Source: Setomelanomma holmii (taxonomy: Eukaryota; Ascomycota; Dothideomycetes; Pleosporales; Phaeosphaeriaceae). From it: a DNA stretch of 64,000 nt. How positions within the stretch are numbered: the first letter of the stretch is position 1; every line of letters begins with the position of its first letter. The position numbers and the translations under genes were made by a program. The notes under the pieces are model-generated. The model saw only the letters and a list, made by a program, of their open reading frames with translations, was not told where the DNA came from and searched no databases. The stretch covers positions 1-64,000 of the forward strand of contig ML978210.1 of assembly GCA_010015745.1 (NCBI GenBank), in the 5' to 3' direction. Shown in pieces: positions 19,782 through 31,322 of this stretch.

Positions 19782-20363
19782 CTACTCTTTCTTCCCTTCA
19801 TCATCAACCCCCCTCTTCTTATCCCAATTCCACACCTCCCAAATCTGCTCAACCATAATATCCCAATACCCCTTCCCCTCCTCCAACGCCCTCCTCTCTT
19901 CCTCTAACCGTCTTTCCTTCCACCCTTCCTTCTCCTCTCCCATCCATAACTTTCCAAGTATCCCCTTCTCCTTCCCACCCCTTTGCCCTCTCCCATCCTC
20001 TCCACTCAACTCCCCACCACCACCCAATCTCCTCCGTTCCCTCTCCCGTTCCTCTCTCACCCTCGCCTGCATCTCCCTCGCCCTGTCCGTCGGTAAATCC
20101 GTCACCGCACTCACCGGCCGACTAAACTGCTGCACCAATCCGCGCCCGGTTTGCACGGTACACAAGTGGTCTGCGGAAAGGTAGAACCCGACGCCGAGGG
20201 TGAATGTGTATAGGTCGAGTTTGCGCGGGGGTAGGGCCATGATGAGCGGGCAGAGGACAACGCCACCTATCGCCAGGTTGCGCAGGTAGCGGTTGTAGCG
20301 GGCTTGTTGTTCAAGGGCGAGGCGTTGTTCGGGTGGGAAGGGCGGTTGGGTTGGTGTTGCCAT
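19782..20363 (-). CDS. Small fungal membrane protein (rhomboid-family-like name), 193 aa
   Basis: The frame starts at ATG 20363. Two hydrophobic segments lie close together near residues 28-47 (NLAIGGVVLCPLIMALP) and 52-68 (LYTFTLGVGFYLSADHL). A long, highly charged Glu/Arg/Gly-rich tail ends in GKGYWDIMVEQIWEVWNW followed by Lys/Asp residues. I recall this layout from a conserved ascomycete family annotated as rhomboid family membrane protein, but the six-helix core and the catalytic Ser/His pair of rhomboid proteases are absent. The length is normal for that family. The location (mitochondrial or ER membrane) is unknown. Confidence 0.65.
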   Translation of the reverse strand: MATPTQPPFPPEQRLALEQQARYNRYLRNLAIGGVVLCPLIMALPPRKLDLYTFTLGVGFYLSADHLCTVQTGRGLVQQFSRPVSAVTDLPTDRAREMQARVREERERERRRLGGGGELSGEDGRGQRGGKEKGILGKLWMGEEKEGWKERRLEEERRALEEGKGYWDIMVEQIWEVWNWDKKRGVDDEGKKE

Positions 20364-20829
20364 TGTGGGTTGGTGGATGTGATTGATCGTGCGTATGTAT
20401 GATTGTTGGTGGTAGGTGCGACTCGGAGGGCGGATGTGGGGTGTATGTACGCGATTGTGATTTTAGGTGGCGTACGTGAACACAGGTAGGTTGGTGGTTG
20501 TGTTGTGTGGATTTAGTGGTGGCTTGGTACTGAGTACAAAAGTTGATGATGCAAAGACGCTCGGCTAAAGTTGCCTGATCGCAACAAGAACATGCTGTAT
20601 TCCAGTACTCATATAAGTAGAGCCTATTGCAAACATGCTATCGGAGGACGATCTCAAGGTTCGTTGTCCTAGAGACTCGCTCTTGACTGGCATCTTGGAT
20701 CAAAATGTTGGGTCAGGCTCGCCGCACAAGCCCTGCAGTATGCAAACTCAAGGTTCATGCTCTTTGTACTTTCGCAATATCCAACATAGTATCATACCAA
20801 AAGGGCTCACAGTGAAAATGCAGATGTCA

Positions 20830-21626
20830 TTACACTCTCCGTCTCTTGACATCTACGCGATCCGGAAATCGCTCCTCTCTTCCACCCTCCACGTGCCCAT
20901 TCTCCTTTCTCTTCAACGCGTGCTCAAAAGTCCCACTGCTTTTCAGGCGCTTCGTCGGTGTACCATCGTACTCACTCCCGCTATATCCGTTTCGCGATCC
21001 TTCCTCGCCTGCAGTGTCCGCTGCGCTTTCGGATCGAATTTCTTCAAGTGCATCGCGCTTCCGCTTCTGTGCAGTGCTAGGTGTCTCCATCAAGCGCCGC
21101 AACCGACTCTCCTGTAGTCTCCGGCTCACTTCCTCTGTGACATCGATGTGCTCAACGACATATGACGACTCTGTGGTCGCCGTTTTGGCTCGCGGTGTAG
21201 GACTCTGGTCAACGGGAGGAGAGACGGCTTGAGTTTGTGATTTTGGAGTCTGTGTTGAAGGCGTGAAGGTCTTTGCGCCCTCTATACTCAGTCGGTTCTT
21301 CGTCTTAGTCTGTGAGAGGTCAGTCTCCACGTACCAGCTCAAGTTGAAGCGCACACATACTATTTTCATCGCCAGTCCCTCGCTCTGAAGCTGATCTCTG
21401 AAGCGCTTCATCTCATCCTGCAATCTGCCTGACTTGTTCCGCAGCGATATAAGGTCTGTGGCCAGCCAGTCTGGCGCATTGTGATCTGTCGCATCGAGGC
21501 CTTCGTTCAGGAATTGTAGTTGCGCGCGGAGGTTCTCGATGTGGGTGTCAAAATCCTGGAGAGATCCGTGAGTGGGGTGAAGGATATCAGAAGTAGTGTT
21601 CTGACCTCGAGCGAGAAGCCCACCAT
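20830..21626 (-). CDS. Predicted coiled-coil nuclear-type protein, about 231 aa, three exons
   Basis: Minus-strand exons are 21606-21626 (MVGFSLE), 21361-21555 and 20830-21309. The introns are 50 and 51 bp with GT-AG borders and in-phase joins. Exon 2 encodes a helix with heptad-like spacing (DFDTHIENLRAQLQFLNEG, then LISLRNKSGRLQDEMKRF). Exon 3 is polar and Lys/Arg-rich, with a TPSTQTPKS stretch, an EEVSRRLQESRLRRLMETP helix and several basic clusters (QKRKRD, TKRLK, VKRRRV) that could be nuclear signals. The frame stays open upstream of the chosen ATG, so another 5' exon is possible. I do not recognise the family; a small kinetochore or chromatin component is only a guess. Confidence 0.55.
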
Positions 21627-22259
21627 GTTGGACGGGGATGCGAAGGGCAAATCAGGTTTTGTGCTGAAGCTTAGGAGCTCGAGTCGGAGCTCAGGGATTA
21701 TCTCCACATGGACTTTCGGAACGCACGGTTCCGATTCGGAAAGAACTGCAGGTACGGGATTCTAGCGTTGCGAAGTCAAGCTGCGGCGACGACGAGCGGG
21801 ATCACAGTCTTTGGTCGCAAGAGCGGCGCCCTCGTATTTTCATTTTACTACAAACTTGTTGTGATGCCAGATTTTCGATATGTTTGAAGAACAATGCTGT
21901 CTAAGCAAAGTCAAAGCAGAACATTGCGAGAAGTGGACGATGTCATCCTACGTGGCACTTTGGGTGCCTGAGCCTGTCTATATCTCTCCTGAGGTGAGAG
22001 ATATGCTACCAGTCTGGTTCCAGTGAGGTGTGCAGTTCGAACCTTCAGACGAAAGCTGCGGTGCATGGCTAGAACAGAGCTTTCCGGAGGCCGTCTGGTT
22101 CGATATCTCTGACTATAAGGTGACATACTCGACTGAGCGAGTCCATCGTCCCTGTTTGTTCTGCGTTGATGGCCTTGCAGGAACAGCAGCGTCAACCTAG
22201 CAAAGCCGGGCTAAATCGTATGAAGGGAAGAATGTAGTGAGCGGAGTTTCCAAAGGGCT
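21627..22259. other. Spacer between two minus-strand genes
   Basis: This should contain the promoter or an unrecognised first exon of the coiled-coil gene and the 3' UTR of the DUF4604 gene. A GTTCGAACC word at about 22034 has no tRNA around it. Confidence 0.4.
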
Positions 22260-22795
22260 TCATCCCTCATCGTCACCAAAAGTCAGCTTGACGACTTTGG
22301 CTTTCTTCTTGCGCTTCTTTGTGACTCTACCACCTGTACCTTTCTCACTCTTGCCTGCCTCTTCTTTGCTGTCGACTTGCTCGTCACCAACAATTTTCGC
22401 TGCTTTCCTCTTCTTGGTCGCCGCGCCAACTTCAGCGATCTTGTCCTTCTGTCTTGGCTCCTTTTCTGAGGCTGCTGCTTTGCTCGCGGAATCGACTTCA
22501 TCCAGCTCTTTATCTTTGGAGTCTTTCCCAGACACAAGTGCATCATATTCCTCCTTGGTCAATGATTCTTTTGTGGCCTCCAGGACATACGTGGGCGCAT
22601 CATCTTCGTCATCTTGCTTAAGCCGCTTGTTTCTTTGAATTGGCTGTTCGTGGCGTGCTGTGTCCCCACCCGTCAATTCTCCTCGTAAGCGACGAAGGAA
22701 TGCCGGCTGTTCATTGTCTAGGAATGTAAACATATTGCTTGATCAGATTGGAGCATCTCCCTACCAAAGTGCAGGTCTTTGGCCTTGAAACTCAT
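22260..22795 (-). CDS. DUF4604-family protein, 162 aa, two exons
   Basis: Exon 1 is 22765-22795 (MSFKAKDLHF plus one base) and exon 2 is 22260-22717, joined across a 47-bp GT-AG intron. The join gives the family start MSFKAKDLHF-DNEQPAFLRRLRGE, then a charged segment with DDEDDAPTYVLE and LTKEEYDALVSG, and a Lys-rich tail ending TKKRKKKAKVVKLTFGDDE. Without the intron the frame would start at an internal Met inside the intron, so the spliced model is preferred. DUF4604 proteins are small, basic, conserved from fungi to animals and uncharacterised; nuclear or nucleolar location is likely from composition. The gene is divergent from the mannosyltransferase. Confidence 0.85.
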
Positions 22796-23479
22796 CTTGA
22801 TGCTATAGCAGATGCGAACGTTGTTAGGTGAGCTCTGAAGTTGTGCGAGGCTGGTGGCCAAGGTTCCACGGCGCTAGACCTATTGATTTGCCGGGAGATC
22901 GTGCGGCTCTGATGCAGGTGCCCTTGGCCGATAACCCCGATGACGCACGTGTCAGTATCCACAATGAATGTCGAAAGTTTCGCCCGTCGCGTATCCAAGC
23001 AGTGAATCGACGCGTCAAGTGTCTTTGAGACGTGGCAGCGCTCATGATTCGGCCGTTCTTGCCTTCGCTGCACGCTCTTGGCAGTCGTGACTTGTTCGGT
23101 GCTGCTCCGCGCGACTTCGACACATCTTCCACAAGCTAGCTCCACACCTTCCTGCTCGATGCAAACGCGACATCAGCCCGGCGCAGGCGGCTCACGTTGA
23201 CCTATCACTCCTTCACTTCTTTCACTGCCTATTTTCGAGGCTCTTCACGGTCTCGGGCTGCTATACTCTCGCGCGCAGGACTTCCACTTCGGTTCGCTTC
23301 GCCCACAATTTACCTACAAGGTCCCGCCAACTCAACCTCCTCTTGCGCTCACCGCACCGCCTATTTCCCCTTGCCTTGCACACCCGCTCTGGGGCATACA
23401 ATACTTCTCCTGAATTGTCAAGTGGCAGATCTGCCGTTGACAGTTACAACCACCAAGCTCGCAGTTTCTCCATCGCGCA
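22796..23479. promoter_or_regulatory. Divergent intergenic region DUF4604 / GT15 gene
   Basis: This 684-bp stretch lies between opposite start codons. It is pyrimidine-rich on the plus strand at about 23190-23400, as expected before the mannosyltransferase gene. No additional gene is supported. Confidence 0.45.
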
Positions 23480-25146
23480 ATGGAGCGTTCTCAGGATGCA
23501 ACGCGGAGACTACCACCCTCAATCAATAATGCGGAAAAAGAGGATGAAGCGCCCCGCCGCGCAGCAAAACCGAAGAAGCCCGCAGATTTTTTCAGTCGTC
23601 GCATACGGTTAAAAGGCGACTCGACCATCTCAATGCCGTTGGCTTTGGTTCTCCTCTTCCCGTTACTTGTCATAGGGCTAATCCTGACGCTGTTCTGGAG
23701 GTCGCCAGATCCAAGCGGTTTTGCAAACATGCCCGTGGGTACCCCTCCTTCCATACGGTACGTGCTGTTCCTTCCTCGCAATCGTCGCTGCGGCACGCTG
23801 ATGTCTGTACAGGAAGATCAGCGATAAATACGACAAAGTTTTTGCAGTTGGCTGCCTCGAACCACAAGTCAACGCCCCTCGGGCGAACGCTGCATTCGTC
23901 GTCCTGGCGCGGAACAAGGAGCTGGAAGGTGTGATACAGTCCATCAAATCAATTGAGAGACACTTCAATCGATGGTTCCACTACCCCTACGTCTTCCTCA
24001 ACGATGGCGCCTTCAATGAGACATTCAAGGAAACCGTCCTCAATTATACGAGCGCACCGGTCGAGTGGGGGCAAATACCACCGGAGCAATGGGGCTTTCC
24101 AGACTGGGTGGATCCTGCGGTTGCAAAGGAGGGTATTGCAAAGCAAGGAGATAACGCGATCATGTATGGCGGTATGGAGAGCTACCACCATATGTGTCGC
24201 TTCTACTCAGGGTATGATATACAACAATCGTGTTGCTGGCAGTGCTGACAGGAACAGGAAGTTCTACCAACACGAGCTGCTGCAGAAGTACGAGTGGTAC
24301 TGGCGGCTCGAGCCCGAGATCAAATACTTCTGCGACATCACCTACGACCCCTTCATCCATATGCAGCGACACAACAAGACGTATGGTTTCACGATTGCAG
24401 TCAAAGAGCTACGAGAGACTGTACCAAACATCTGGCGCTACGCATCTGCTTACAAGCGCCTGAACAAGCTCAAGTCGAAAGGACTGTGGGAGATGTTCGT
24501 GGAGAAGCAAAAAGACGAGGATGAGAAAGAGCTATCCAAAACCGATCCCAAGTACAAGCAGAAGGCCCACCAGAAGGCCCAAAAAAAGGCTCAGCAACAG
24601 ATTCTAGATACTGAACCTGGAATGGCAGGATTGCCCGAAATTGATCCAGAGAACATGGAGAGCGAAACGTACAATATGTGCCATTTCTGGAGCAATTTCG
24701 AGATAGCCAGACTTGACTGGTTCCGAAGCAAGGAGTACAACGACTTCTTCGACCTCATGGACCGTAGCGGCGGCTTCTGGATGGAGCGTTGGGGCGATGC
24801 GCCTATCCACTCACTCGCGGCTGGCGCACTACTCGGTCCAGAAGACATCCACTACTTTCGCGATTTTGGTTATCGACACACCACGATCCAACACTGCCCA
24901 GCGAACGCACCTGCGCGGCAACTGGATCATGAACCTTACCTTGAAATGACCACGCTCGACGAACGGAAGCGACACGAGGAAGACAAGTACTGGGCTCGAC
25001 CGGACCCAGTCAAGGAGAACGGCGTAGGCTGTCGCTGCAGATGTGACACCGACATCGCGGACGTAGAAGGCAAGGAAGGATCCTGTCTTGCGGAGTGGGT
25101 TGAGGTGGCTGGTGGCTGGGCATCGCCTGGCCCGCTCGGGTTCTGA
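23480..25146 (+). CDS. Alpha-1,2-mannosyltransferase, GT15 (KTR/KRE2 family), 521 aa, three exons
   Basis: Exons are 23480-23757, 23813-24211 and 24258-25146; the introns are 55 and 46 bp and the joins keep the frame. It is a type II Golgi protein with a basic cytosolic tail, one membrane helix (about residues 51-73) and a lumenal GT15 domain. The domain begins YDKVFAVGCLEPQ and has FVVLARNKELEG, FNRWFHYPYVFLND, YHHMCRFYSG, YEWYWRLEPEIKYFCD (with the catalytic-region Glu) and WSNFEIARLDW. The family adds mannose from GDP-mannose to N- and O-glycans of cell-wall proteins. A Lys/Gln-rich insertion (about residues 300-345) is longer than in yeast Kre2. The C-terminus has a GCRCRCD cluster. Confidence 0.93.
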
Positions 25147-26078
25147 TTACGGTTTACTTGATGCTTGTGTACGAAATGATTCTTAGCGAGCATAGCGCGG
25201 AGCATCGGCATATATACCCCTCGGCATGGCGTAGTGGGCGGTTGCATTACATACAGATTTGGTCCGAGTATATACACAGGTTGTGCATATTGACCACGTA
25301 ATGTACAATTATGATCCATTCCTGCACTCATGCCTTCAAATCTTCACGCTCGTTCAAGGTGATGTGATTGAGGTTGTCTGGATATTAGACTTAAGCATGT
25401 ACCCCAGATCTACTCACCATTTGGTAACGTCGTTGAAGTTAATCTGCACGGGCGACAAATTATTACTGGTACCAGAAGCGATGCCCGTGTAACGGAAGCT
25501 CTAGCCGGGCGCTAAGATAGTCTACCATTCAGAGTATGGGACTCTGAGCAGGCTTCCCTCGCGGTCCCTTACGGCACTGATGTGGTAAAGCTGTGCCACT
25601 TGGAAATAACACAAAGGAAGTACAGCGCTCAACAGAAGCCGGTTTTTTGCATCCGTTCAGTCCCATCAGTATTTGCTGTTTGTCGTGTTTCATGCGAGGT
25701 TCGTTATCTCACCCAGCGCCCAATCGTGGGTGCGGGGCTATCCATGGTCCCCCACCAGCCGCTCTTGAGCTGCAACACCACTCAGCCCTTGTCACCTGCA
25801 CCTGCACGCCACGACAAGTCAGTGATCCTTTGTTGTGTTCAAGCATATCCTCTTCACTGACACCGACTTGGGCAGCAAGTTGAACTTCACGGTGTCCTCA
25901 CAGGTATGTGCTTGGACTTCCCCGCGTCATCCCTTCCCATTCCCCGGCAAGGCTGCGTCGCTAGCGTCCAGGCAGCGCTGTCCCCCTCCAACTCCCGTGC
26001 ACTTGTCTCGGGACTCTTCGCTCCCTTGACCTGCACTCTGGTGCTTCTCACATACCTACCATATGGCCTCATGCTCAC
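25147..26078. other. Intergenic region before the 763-residue gene
   Basis: This holds the 3' UTR of the mannosyltransferase gene and the promoter of the next plus-strand gene. A C/T-rich leader lies at about 25900-26060. No other gene is supported. Confidence 0.45.
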
Positions 26079-28370
26079 ATGCCTTCCAGCAATTCTAACC
26101 CGTCTCCAGACCTCAAGTACCCGCCTGTGCAGATCAACCATTCGCTGACCAGGCTCGACCTCGACACGTTGATCATGAGGTCAACGTCCCGGCGACTGCC
26201 AGAAGAGGCTGGCAGCGCTCTCGACGACAGCACTTTTGAGATCGTCAGCGACAATCTGGGAGACAGTCTACTCGACGCATCAGACGACGAGGCTCATACG
26301 GAGTCGGTAGCGTCCACCGACGGTTACACCCCAGACGACGCCTCAAGTTTCAGCGACGACGACGCTGACTACGGCACGGACACACACGAGTTGCAGCATA
26401 GCACTCAGTCCCTGCACGCCGAGAATTCAGAGGAGCAACACGTTTCCCGATCGATACACAGCAATGGGGACAGCGTGATGACCGAGGTACCTGCATACGC
26501 GGCATATAGTGGTCTCTCGGCTAGGATGAAGCTCGATGAGCATTCCAAGAAAGAGTCTGGTGGCACTCTTGGGTCTAAGATCATTCGAAGCTTCCCAGAC
26601 GAACGGGGCCAAATGCACAAGATCATTGAGAAATACCAGCGATCACAGGTAAGGCTGGTCGTCCAAGCAGCCATGGCACAGCAGTGCATCTCAACGCCAG
26701 ACTCGTACAATATCTTGTACATCGGCTCACCTGCCAAGTGGGACGAGGAGGCAGTGACCAAGAAGATCATCGCGGCACTTACTGCGTGTCCAAGCACGTC
26801 TAGGTCGATTATGGTGCAAGGCGAACTGGAGCCATATGGACCAATTATGAATACCTACCGGTGCGCTGGCATCGACATCCTCTCCGAAGATCAGAAGCTA
26901 TCGCGCATCCGGATCAATATCGATCAAGACCTCCACTTCACATTTGGTTCAGGACGTGCGCCTACCACGGGTCCTCAGACTGATCTTGTTGTATTTTGTC
27001 ACCCGTTCGGCCCTAACGCTAGCGCTAAAGAGTACGCTGCTGCTCGTGAAGTCTTTGACCGTGAAAAGGTGCCATATCTTGACCTTACCTCGACTCGCCC
27101 GTACCACCACGGATCCAAATCTTACGATTCAAAGAGCTTGAGTGTCCGTGTGGAGGCGCGAGACGACAAGGATGCAGATTACGAGTTTCTCGAGATGCTT
27201 CTCCTTGACTACTACACGTTCTCTGAGCTTGAACCGTCTGATGTCAATCGCCATCTAGCATACATCAGCCCCCATATGCTTGCGAAGGCTAGCAGTAAGA
27301 CAAGAACCATACGAGGCGGTGATGCGTGGAGAGCGCAAAGCAAGAAGCTCGAAGCAACGCCACTCGCGCCAGCAAAGACAATCATCCTACTAATGGTACT
27401 GACTGGAATGGTATCGGCTTACTTCTTCAGTCCTGTGCTGATGCCCTTCCTGCCTGGCATGACATCAAGCAACGAGGTCGCCCCACTGGCTGCAGTTCCT
27501 GAGTCGGGTGTCTTGTCTTCGACCAGCTCGCTTGCGGCGACTACTTCTATAACAACCTCTAAACCCTCCACTCCCTCCATAAAAACTACACAAAGGGATC
27601 TCACACTCGTTCCGCAACAGCCCAAGGCTCCAAAGCATCCGAAGGCAAAGAGCAAGAAGATTGTTCCCTTTGAAATCAAGACGACCAATGAGCATCAGTT
27701 CACACTCGTCCCGCACAAGGACATCTTGAACGCTCGTAAGAAGCCTCAGCTGCAGATTGCAGTCTCACGCGACTTCAAGGCCGTGCCGATCCGCTACAAT
27801 CGAACCATCAGCGGTGTCTATGTTGTCGATCTCGAACAGCAATATTCGCATGGTGCATTCAACGTTAGTATAGCGAGCTACTCGAAGCCTCTCCTGCAAC
27901 AGTCCTTCGAGATAGCGCTGGGACACAACAAGTCGTCTATTGCGCAACTCTACTTCGAGAACAAGCCAATCGTACAAGCACTACTCAACAAGTACGTCCA
28001 TGCTTTCGAGGCGTCCGCTGAGACTGCGAGCAAAATGCTGCCGGGCAGGGCCGATGTGGAGGCGGCCGCCATGTCGTGGAGTAGCAAGGCACGTAAGAAC
28101 GGGAAAGGTGTTGTATCACGTCTTGAGTTTGCAAAAGAAAGAGGTTTCAAGCGGTTGGGCAGAAGAGTCAGTAAGGTCAAGAAAGTCTCAGGTGCAACAT
28201 GGAAGGGCTTGCAGAAGGCGACTGCGCCCGTTCGCACGTCCTCCCCGATGTTGAGGGCGCGTACGAATGCTCTTCGGATAAGGTGCAAGGTAGAGACAGC
28301 GGCAGGGCTGTCCAAGAAGCATGCCAGCAAGGAGAGCTGGGCTTGTCGTAAGGTCCGAGAACAAGCCTAA
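26079..28370 (+). CDS. Uncharacterised single-pass membrane protein, 763 aa
   Basis: One uninterrupted exon. The N-terminus (residues 35-120) is acidic, with a repeated Ser-Asp pattern (DDEAHTESVASTDGYTPDD). Next comes a folded-looking alpha/beta region (about 190-400) starting YNILYIGSPAKWDEEAV and including TDLVVFCHPFGPN and YEFLEMLLLDYYTFSELEPSDVN. A single hydrophobic helix (about 427-450, TIILLMVLTGMVSAYFF) is followed by a Ser/Thr-rich stalk, a second conserved region (VYVVDLEQQYSHGAFNVSI) and a very basic C-terminus. Similar acidic-headed proteins occur across ascomycetes without assigned function. No enzyme motif is visible. A role at the nuclear or ER membrane is only an inference from layout. 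Confidence 0.7.
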   Translation: MPSSNSNPSPDLKYPPVQINHSLTRLDLDTLIMRSTSRRLPEEAGSALDDSTFEIVSDNLGDSLLDASDDEAHTESVASTDGYTPDDASSFSDDDADYGTDTHELQHSTQSLHAENSEEQHVSRSIHSNGDSVMTEVPAYAAYSGLSARMKLDEHSKKESGGTLGSKIIRSFPDERGQMHKIIEKYQRSQVRLVVQAAMAQQCISTPDSYNILYIGSPAKWDEEAVTKKIIAALTACPSTSRSIMVQGELEPYGPIMNTYRCAGIDILSEDQKLSRIRINIDQDLHFTFGSGRAPTTGPQTDLVVFCHPFGPNASAKEYAAAREVFDREKVPYLDLTSTRPYHHGSKSYDSKSLSVRVEARDDKDADYEFLEMLLLDYYTFSELEPSDVNRHLAYISPHMLAKASSKTRTIRGGDAWRAQSKKLEATPLAPAKTIILLMVLTGMVSAYFFSPVLMPFLPGMTSSNEVAPLAAVPESGVLSSTSSLAATTSITTSKPSTPSIKTTQRDLTLVPQQPKAPKHPKAKSKKIVPFEIKTTNEHQFTLVPHKDILNARKKPQLQIAVSRDFKAVPIRYNRTISGVYVVDLEQQYSHGAFNVSIASYSKPLLQQSFEIALGHNKSSIAQLYFENKPIVQALLNKYVHAFEASAETASKMLPGRADVEAAAMSWSSKARKNGKGVVSRLEFAKERGFKRLGRRVSKVKKVSGATWKGLQKATAPVRTSSPMLRARTNALRIRCKVETAAGLSKKHASKESWACRKVREQA

Positions 28371-28959
28371 TCGGACTCGAATGTGGAAGAGGGTTCTTGG
28401 CGTCGCAATTCTCTGATCATGGTCGGCGTTTGGTTACGTGATCTATTTGATGGCACAACATGGCCTTCTGGAGTTGTGTCGACACGGGGTGGTTATACCC
28501 ATTGAAGAGCAGGAATATCGGGCATAGTTTTGGGCATGTTACATATAGAGCAGAGAGTAGGACAACTACGGTGCAGAACATGACAACCTATCAGTACCCT
28601 AAATTAGGCTTCAATCAACCACTCACATCTACTGTGATCAATATCTGTGCTACTTGCTTACAACGTGCAAGCTCATCAAGGACGGTGCCTTGCCTGTTTC
28701 GATCATGTATGCGCACCTGCATCCAAGCAGGCGGCAGAGAGGTCGTGGCACGCAGCGAGTGAACGTGACGCCCCTGCTAGCGTGCCCGTCTAGCGTACTT
28801 TTCTCGAGCGTGCCCCTCAATCGGTTGCACCTCACTGCTCCAAAATATAAGGTTGTGCAAACACAGACCGCTCCACACCCCTCATACCCTGCACCACATT
28901 CTTCTGGTTCTACCTACAACTACCTAAATTGATCTTGCATAGTACCTGCCGTCTACAAC
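28371..28959. promoter_or_regulatory. Intergenic region upstream of YRB1
   Basis: An AT-rich TATA-like AAATATAAGG at about 28842 and a C/A-rich leader (about 28860-28930) precede the RanBP1 start at 28960. No further gene was seen. Confidence 0.45.
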
Positions 28960-29882
28960 ATGTCTGAAGCAGCCAAACCAGACCCCGCCGCTGACCAGGT
29001 CGCCAACCCTGGGGCAACGCTCGTTAAGGACGAGACTGAGAAGGTCACCACCGGCATCGCCGCCAACAAGCCCGAGACAACTGATAAGGCAGAGGTTAAG
29101 GACGACAAGCCAATCACGGAGAAGGCGACAGAGGCAGCTTCGTCTGCCGCAGCTGCTGTTAAGGACAATGTATTCTCCATGTTTGGTGGCGGCCCAGCGA
29201 AGGTGAAGAAGGAGGAGGCAGACGATGCCGACGAGCCTTCAGGCGCCACAAAGAAGCCAGAGGCTGTATGTGACGCTCTACACTTTTGGCCTTTCGCAGG
29301 CTAACCACTGGCAGGAGGAGAACCCCGAGAACGAAGAACCCGACGTCGATTTCCAGCCCGTCGTCCACCTCACCGAGAAAGTCGACACCAAGACCAACGA
29401 GGAGCTTGAGGAGCAAGTCTTCAAGATGCGCGCCAAGCTGTTCAAGTTCGACCGGGAATCGCGCGAGTGGAAGGAGAGGGGCACTGGTGACGTCCGGTTA
29501 CTGAAGCACAAGGAGAATGGCAAGACCCGTCTTGTCATGCGCCGCGACAAGACTCTCAAGGTCTGCGCCAACCACTACGGTACGGCACTCAGAGCACGAG
29601 CTTGGGACATATACTAAGATTTTGCAGTTGTTCCCGACATGAAGCTCTCTCCCAACGTTGGCAGCGACCGAAGCTGGGTCTGGAACGCTGCTGCCGATGT
29701 CAGCGAGGGCGAGCCCGAGGCTCAGACTCTGGCCATCCGTTTCGCCAACAGCGAGAGTATGTATTTCCTGTGAATATGACGAATAATACTAACACAATCC
29801 TCCAGACGCCAACGCCTTCAAGGAGGCATTCATCAAGGCCCAGCAAGAGAACGAGGCGTTGTTCGGCAAGTCGGAGCAGTAA
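28960..29882 (+). CDS. YRB1: Ran-binding protein 1 (RanBP1/Yrb1), 258 aa, four exons
   Basis: Exons are 28960-29265, 29315-29579, 29628-29756 and 29806-29882, separated by introns of 48-49 bp with clean borders. After an acidic, low-complexity N-terminal region (about 1-110) comes a complete RanBD1 domain: FQPVVHLTEKVDT, EEQVFKMRAKLFKFDRESREWKERGTGDVRLLKHKE, RRDKTLKVCANHYVVPDMKL and WVWNAAADVSEGEPEAQTLAIRFAN. It binds Ran-GTP, stimulates RanGAP and helps release export complexes in the cytoplasm. The N-terminal extension is longer than in yeast Yrb1 and contains SMFGGG. The YRB1/RanBP1 assignment is secure. Confidence 0.95.
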
Positions 29883-30408
29883 ATGGTCACTGAAGGATTG
29901 TGGGTTTGGAAGGTACATGGTGGGAGGAAAAGCATGCACGCACAACAGCGTTGACATTCTGGGATGGTATCATATGATGGCGATAGAGCGCACTCCATAC
30001 CCTGCACATAGTAGATAGCAATCAAATAAGCCTGGCTCTTGCTAAAGGCATTCCCCAAACAAGGTCTGAATCGTACTGCAAGGTGATTCTGTTTGTCAGG
30101 TACTGCATATTTCTCTCACTGGTAGATGTACCAGAAAGTGAGTGCGGACATTGAAGCTACAAATTTGCGAGTGACTTCGTATTACAAGCACTGCAATCAA
30201 GCTGTACCCTGCATCTCTCCCGCCGTTCGCCAAGGCAGCTCCGTAGCAGCTAAATATCCCGGACCGCCGCCCCACCGAAACCGCTCCAAGCAGTCGCGAC
30301 CAAGCAACCTCAACTCTTCTCCACGTGCAACTCTCCCACCACCCTCGCCTCCACCTCTACGACCGCGCTGCTACACTCTCGCAACAGCTAAGCGCCCCAC
30401 CCACCAAG
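29883..30408. other. Intergenic region YRB1-TAF14
   Basis: This contains the YRB1 3' UTR and the TAF14 promoter. The last 150 bp before 30409 are strongly C-rich on the plus strand. No gene was seen. Confidence 0.45.
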
Positions 30409-31322
30409 ATGCCCGACATCAAGCGATGGGTCAAGCTCATCACGCATCAGAAGCCCATGTACGTGCTGAACGCGTTGCGCCGGCGCGATTTACGCGTGTA
30501 AAATGACCATCGCTGATTATTTGGGGTAGTGCGGAACCGAGCCCGGTAGAGGGCTTCCCGATGCGAACGTGGAGTATTGAGATTTGGCTGTTGGATGAGC
30601 AGGGGAATGAGGTTATGCCGAATGTTTTTGAGAAGGCGACGTATAATTTACATCCGAGTTTTGAGAAGAATAAGCAAGGTGCGTGCTGAACCACCCTCAT
30701 TCACCCACCCTCTGCGCAGGTCGCTGACATGACAACAGTCTTCAAGAAGCCGCCGTTCCGCATCGAAGAGAAGGGCTGGGGAGAGTTCGACATGAGCATC
30801 GTGCTTACGGCAGTGGGCAAGGGCGGCGACCACACGCTCGATCACGATCTCAACTTCCAGTCTGAGCGCTACGAGGCCAAGCACCAAGTCGTGAGTGCTG
30901 CCTTGATCATGACGGCGCAAGACGATTGCTGACATGGTAATTGTAGACCTTCCGAAACCCCAAGCCAGAGCTCCTCACCCTCCTCCAGGAGTCTGGCGCC
31001 GCCGACGCAAACGGCATCCGCGGCAAGGATGCGGCGAAGAAGAAGAATCGGCGAGACAAGAATGTGGATATGGAGAAGTTGGCGGATGGGCTGCAGAAGC
31101 TGAGTGAGGATGATTTGTTGCATGTCGTTACCATGGTGCATGACAACAAGACGAGCGAGACTTACACCAAGAACGATGTCGAGAGTATGTGGATCCATTC
31201 TGGGTGGAGATGGGGAGTGCTGACATATTGCAGATGGCGAGTTCCACGTCGACCTCTACACCCTGCCTGACTCGTTGGTCAAGATGCTGTGGGACTTCAC
31301 GGCTTCGAAGACCGAGTTATAG
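30409..31322 (+). CDS. TAF14: YEATS-domain protein Taf14, 225 aa, five exons
   Basis: Exons are 30409-30458, 30530-30678, 30739-30890, 30947-31184 and 31234-31322, joined in frame. The YEATS domain (about residues 1-125) reads MRTWSIEIWLLDEQGNE, ATYNLHPSF, FKKPPFRIEEKGWGEFDMSI and LNFQSERYE. It contains the aromatic cage region that reads acylated histone lysines. A Lys-rich linker leads to a C-terminal extra-terminal-like domain (LADGLQKLSEDDLLHVV, ending FHVDLYTLPDSLVKMLWDF), which separates Taf14 from Yaf9. Taf14 is shared by TFIID, TFIIF, SWI/SNF, INO80 and NuA3 in yeast. The 50-nt first exon is fixed by the start MPDIKRWVKLITHQKPI. Confidence 0.92.

Noticed and set aside
22034..22043. 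GTTCGAACC, a tRNA B-box-like word
   Set aside because: No A-box, acceptor stem or anticodon arm around it; the core is a palindrome that occurs by chance.
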